Source: JAICSD01 sp963836665
Lineage (GTDB): Bacteria > Acidobacteriota > Vicinamibacteria > Vicinamibacterales > 2-12-FULL-66-21
NCBI GenBank assembly: GCA_963836665.1
Contig: CAWIKL010000001.1
Span: forward strand, 1,364,001 to 1,428,000
DNA length: 64,000 bases
Reading direction: 5' to 3'
This document shows, one piece after another, positions 61,473 to 64,000 of this stretch. A program made the translations under genes and the position numbers. A model generated the notes under the pieces. The model saw only the letters and a program-made list of their open reading frames with translations. It had not been told where the DNA came from and did not search any database. Every line of letters starts with the position of its first letter. Position 1 is the first letter of the stretch.

Positions 61473-62159
61473 TTATTTCACGCAGGTCACGAGCGACCAG
61501 ATTTTCGGGATGTTGACCTTTTCGATCGACACCGGCGCGAGCTCTGCCTGCGCGAGGAAGGCGGGCAGGTCGAGATCCGACTTGAAACCGATGTGAATCG
61601 TCGCCGGCGAGATCCAGCGCTCGACGCGTGACAGCAGACGGTTCGGGCTGAGGAAATGATTGAGGATGATGATGCGGCCGCCGGGGCGGCAGACGCGGCG
61701 CATTTCCTGCGCGACCTTGACCGGGTCGGGGACGACGCTGATCAGGTAAGGCGCGTAGACGATGTCGAAGGAGTTGTCGGCGAAGCGGAGGTCGGCGGCA
61801 TCCATCTGGAGAAGCCGCACCTGCGTGCCGTCGCGCTTGGCGGCACGCTCGCGCGCCTTCTCGAGCATCGACGCGGTGTAGTCGATGCCAGTGATCGTGG
61901 CATTGCGCGGATAAAGGTCGAGGTTGATCCCGGTCCCCACGCCGACCTCGAGTACCCGTTCGCCCGACTGGATGTTCATGCGCTTGATGGCTCGGAGACG
62001 CCCGGGGTGCAGCGTCGGGCCAAAGAAGAGGTCGTACACCGTCGCGAGCTTGTCGTAGACGCCCTCGACGAAGTGGTTCTCGACGGCCGCCACCGACAAA
62101 GCACGCGTGGCCGCGTCGCCCGTGACGTTCTCCTCGGGCTTCCGCTCGAATATGGCCAT
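61473..62159 (-). CDS. PmtA-like phospholipid/SAM-dependent methyltransferase
   Basis: 228 residues. Class I methyltransferase with ERVLEVGVGTGINLDLYP (motif I), ITGIDYTASMLEKARERA (motif II acidic residue), LLQMDAADLRFADNSFDIVY and VCRPGGRIIILNHFL. VYDLFFGPTLHPGRLRAIKRM is typical of the Rhodobacter-type phosphatidylethanolamine N-methyltransferase PmtA, so phosphatidylcholine synthesis is plausible; ubiquinone-type methyltransferases are the alternative. TATAGT (minus strand) lies 10 nt upstream of the ATG. Convergent with the M24 gene. Confidence 0.82.
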   Translation of the reverse strand: MAIFERKPEENVTGDAATRALSVAAVENHFVEGVYDKLATVYDLFFGPTLHPGRLRAIKRMNIQSGERVLEVGVGTGINLDLYPRNATITGIDYTASMLEKARERAAKRDGTQVRLLQMDAADLRFADNSFDIVYAPYLISVVPDPVKVAQEMRRVCRPGGRIIILNHFLSPNRLLSRVERWISPATIHIGFKSDLDLPAFLAQAELAPVSIEKVNIPKIWSLVTCVK

Positions 62160-62231
62160 AAGTCTCTGGACTATATCCCCTTGGAGCAGATGTGAGCAAG
62201 CATCATGCTAGGCGGGGACCGGATCTGGACG

Positions 62232-64000
62232 TCAGGCGGTGACGGCGTCGATGACTCCCAAGGCCATGTCGATGGCCCTGGGGGCGGTGGAAATCTGCAC
62301 GCCGGCGACCAGCGGCCGGATTTCGGACGCGACCTCGCGCGCGATGGCCAGGCCTTCTTCAGCGGCGCGCCCGTCGGCGTCGGCGCGGCGCATACGCGCC
62401 ACCACGGCCTCCGGCACGCGGACGCCGGGCACTTCGTTGGCCATGAACTCGGCGTGGCGAAGGCTCTCGAGGGGCATCAAGCCCGCGATGATCGGAATGC
62501 CGTACTCGGCAACGCGGGTCATGAACGCGCTGAACTCCGAGGTGTCGAACACGGGCTGGGTGATGGCGAACTCGGCGCCTGCCTGGACTTTGTAGGCGAA
62601 GCGGCGCAGTTCCTCGTCGAGGTTGAGCGCGCCGGGATTGACCGCCACCCCGACGTGGAATCCCGTCGGGCTGCCGATTGCCTGGCCGCCGATGTCGAGC
62701 CCAGTGTTCAGGCGCGCGACCGCGTTGACCAGGCCGATCGAGTCGACCTCCGATACCGTCGTCGCGTCGGGGTAGTCCCCCACTTTCGGCGGATCGCCGG
62801 TGACGAGCAGGACGTTGCGCAGCCCCATCGAGTGGGCGCCGAGCAGATCGGACTGCATCGCCAGGAGCGTGCGGTTGCGGGAGGCGTAGTGGAGGATCGT
62901 CTCGACGCCGGCCTGCTGCTGGATGATGCAGGCGGCGGCGAGCGCACTCATGCGCGCGCTGGCGTGCGGGCTGTCGGGAATGTTGACCAAATCCACGCCG
63001 TGGATCTTGAGGCGCTTGGCCTGCTCGACGAGTTGCTCGGCTTGGAAGCCGCGCGGCGGCACGAGCTCCACGCTGACGACAAAGCCGCCGCGGGACAGGG
63101 CGTGGGCCATGCGCGACTTCTGCCCACGCGGCACCGGCGTTGCGGAGGGGGCGGCGGCCGGCGCCGGGATGCCGCGGCTGTCCTTGCGGGCCGCTCCGGG
63201 CGCCAGCGAGCGGACCGCCACTTTGATGGCGCGGATGTGATCGGGCGTCGTGCCGCAGCAGCCGCCGACGAGGCGGACGCCGCTGTTGATGAACCGCCGC
63301 GCGTACGACGCCATGTAATCGGGGGAACAGAGATAGAGATTGCGCCCTTCGATTTCGCGTGGCTTGCCGGCGTTGGGCTGCGCGGCCAGCTTCACGTGTG
63401 CGACCCGTGCCATCCGTTCGAGCGTTTCGAGCATGGCCGCCGGGCCGACGCTGCAGTTCAAGCCGACGACGTCGGCGCCGCGCTGCTCGAGCTCGGGCAC
63501 GAAGGTCTCCGGGGCGACGCCGTCGAGGCTGTTGCCGTCTTCCTCGGTCGTCATCTGCGCGACGATCGGCAGCGAGCCGAGACTGCGCACGGCTCGGATC
63601 GCGGCGCCGACCTCGTTGACGTCGCGGAACGTCTCGAGCACGAACAGATCGACGCCGCCCTCGATCAACGCGCGCGCCTGCTCGCGGAAATATTCCTCAG
63701 CTTCGTCGATCCCGGTCTTGCCCCACGGCTCGACGCGGATGCCGAGCGGGCCGATGGCGCCGGCGACGTAGGCCTGATCGCGCGCGGCGTGACGCGCGAT
63801 GCGTGCCCCCTGCACGTTGATGGCATGGACGCGGTCGGCGAGGCCGAAGGCGCCCAGTTTCACCCGATTGGCGCCGAAGGTGTTGGTCTCGATCACGTCG
63901 GCGCCGGCGCGCACGTAGGCCTGGTGCACTTCGGCGACGAGATCCGGCTGGGTCAGGTTGAGTTCATCGAACGAGCGGTTCAGGAAAATGCCGCGCGCGT
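62232..64000 (-). CDS. Bifunctional homocysteine S-methyltransferase / methylenetetrahydrofolate reductase (5' end outside window)
   Basis: At least 589 residues; the N terminus lies beyond the right edge because the frame continues (FLNRSFDELNLTQPDL precedes the internal GTG 63929). First half: homocysteine S-methyltransferase with DVIETNTFGANRVKL, VGLNCSVGPAAM and the zinc Cys pair VRLVGGCCGTTPDHI. Second half (from about 63115): MTHFR barrel with VVSVELVPPRGFQAEQ, LLVTGDPPKVGDYPDA, AGAEFAITQPVFD and PIIAGLMPLES. This YitJ-like fusion makes 5-methyl-THF and methionine in one polypeptide. Confidence 0.93.
   Translation of the reverse strand, partial: ARGIFLNRSFDELNLTQPDLVAEVHQAYVRAGADVIETNTFGANRVKLGAFGLADRVHAINVQGARIARHAARDQAYVAGAIGPLGIRVEPWGKTGIDEAEEYFREQARALIEGGVDLFVLETFRDVNEVGAAIRAVRSLGSLPIVAQMTTEEDGNSLDGVAPETFVPELEQRGADVVGLNCSVGPAAMLETLERMARVAHVKLAAQPNAGKPREIEGRNLYLCSPDYMASYARRFINSGVRLVGGCCGTTPDHIRAIKVAVRSLAPGAARKDSRGIPAPAAAPSATPVPRGQKSRMAHALSRGGFVVSVELVPPRGFQAEQLVEQAKRLKIHGVDLVNIPDSPHASARMSALAAACIIQQQAGVETILHYASRNRTLLAMQSDLLGAHSMGLRNVLLVTGDPPKVGDYPDATTVSEVDSIGLVNAVARLNTGLDIGGQAIGSPTGFHVGVAVNPGALNLDEELRRFAYKVQAGAEFAITQPVFDTSEFSAFMTRVAEYGIPIIAGLMPLESLRHAEFMANEVPGVRVPEAVVARMRRADADGRAAEEGLAIAREVASEIRPLVAGVQISTAPRAIDMALGVIDAVTA

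Overview
The window is GC-rich, gene-dense bacterial chromosome with about 50 protein genes. I see no tRNA, rRNA, CRISPR array, insertion sequence or phage gene. No gene-free stretch exceeds 300 bases; the longest gaps (about 210-250 nt at 4758-5007, 7433-7646, 16224-16449 and 19030-19257) hold promoters, a repeat, or nothing I recognise. Gene content points to an Acidobacteriota member, possibly Vicinamibacteria: two large TonB-dependent receptors with an N-terminal carboxypeptidase-regulatory domain, a MoxR/vWA/DUF4175-type locus, several M28/M24 peptidases, an FHA-GAF-SpoIIE phosphatase and SD-poor, promoter-abutting start codons. This placement is inference, because no phylogenetic marker RNA is present.

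Layout. 1-4757: a glycerophosphodiesterase fragment, an Oar-like receptor split by an indel, and a DUF155-like membrane protein. 5008-6899: glgC and a small secreted HExxH protein. 6929-13256: a phosphate/polyphosphate neighbourhood with sixA, a CHAD protein, ppx, two thymidylate-kinase-like paralogues, pstB and phoU. 13366-16223: yacG, citrate synthase (indel), a glutaminyl-cyclase-like M28 enzyme and a CBS-pair protein. 16450-21965: a second TonB receptor divergent from a LytS/LytTR two-component pair. 22011-25426: an isopropylmalate-synthase-like enzyme, a small membrane protein, the FHA-GAF-SpoIIE phosphatase and a zinc-ribbon membrane protein. 25452-31457: a heavy-metal RND efflux operon. 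31474-34549: a DinB/HxlR divergent pair, a histidine phosphatase and an outer-membrane-type protein. 34559-36922: a cNMP-binding/glutaredoxin-like/TrxR-like fusion divergent from a rhomboid protease.

36913-50643 is an eight-gene minus-strand operon: TPR-gluzincin peptidase, DUF4159, MoxR ATPase, DUF58, BatA-like vWA, DUF4175-like coiled-coil protein, a vWA/GATase-like membrane protein, and a caspase-fold protein that has no cysteine but carries an EF-hand loop. 50793-55129 holds a compact ketosynthase / FAD reductase / ICMT-like methyltransferase / GT-C mannosyltransferase set. 55226-64000: an M28 peptidase, Lon, a glycosyltransferase (indel), a Tat-exported M24 peptidase, a PmtA-like methyltransferase and a bifunctional homocysteine methyltransferase/MTHFR that runs off the right edge.

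Most notable signals: (i) the phosphate neighbourhood with an active-looking and a Walker-A-altered kinase paralogue, and GTTAC direct repeats with 11-bp period; (ii) the MoxR/vWA operon ending in a cysteine-less caspase-like protein; (iii) at least eight genes whose -10 hexamer ends 6-7 nt before the start codon, indicating leaderless mRNAs; (iv) dispersed palindromic repeats; (v) four single-base indels in otherwise intact conserved genes, which look more like sequence errors than pseudogenes.
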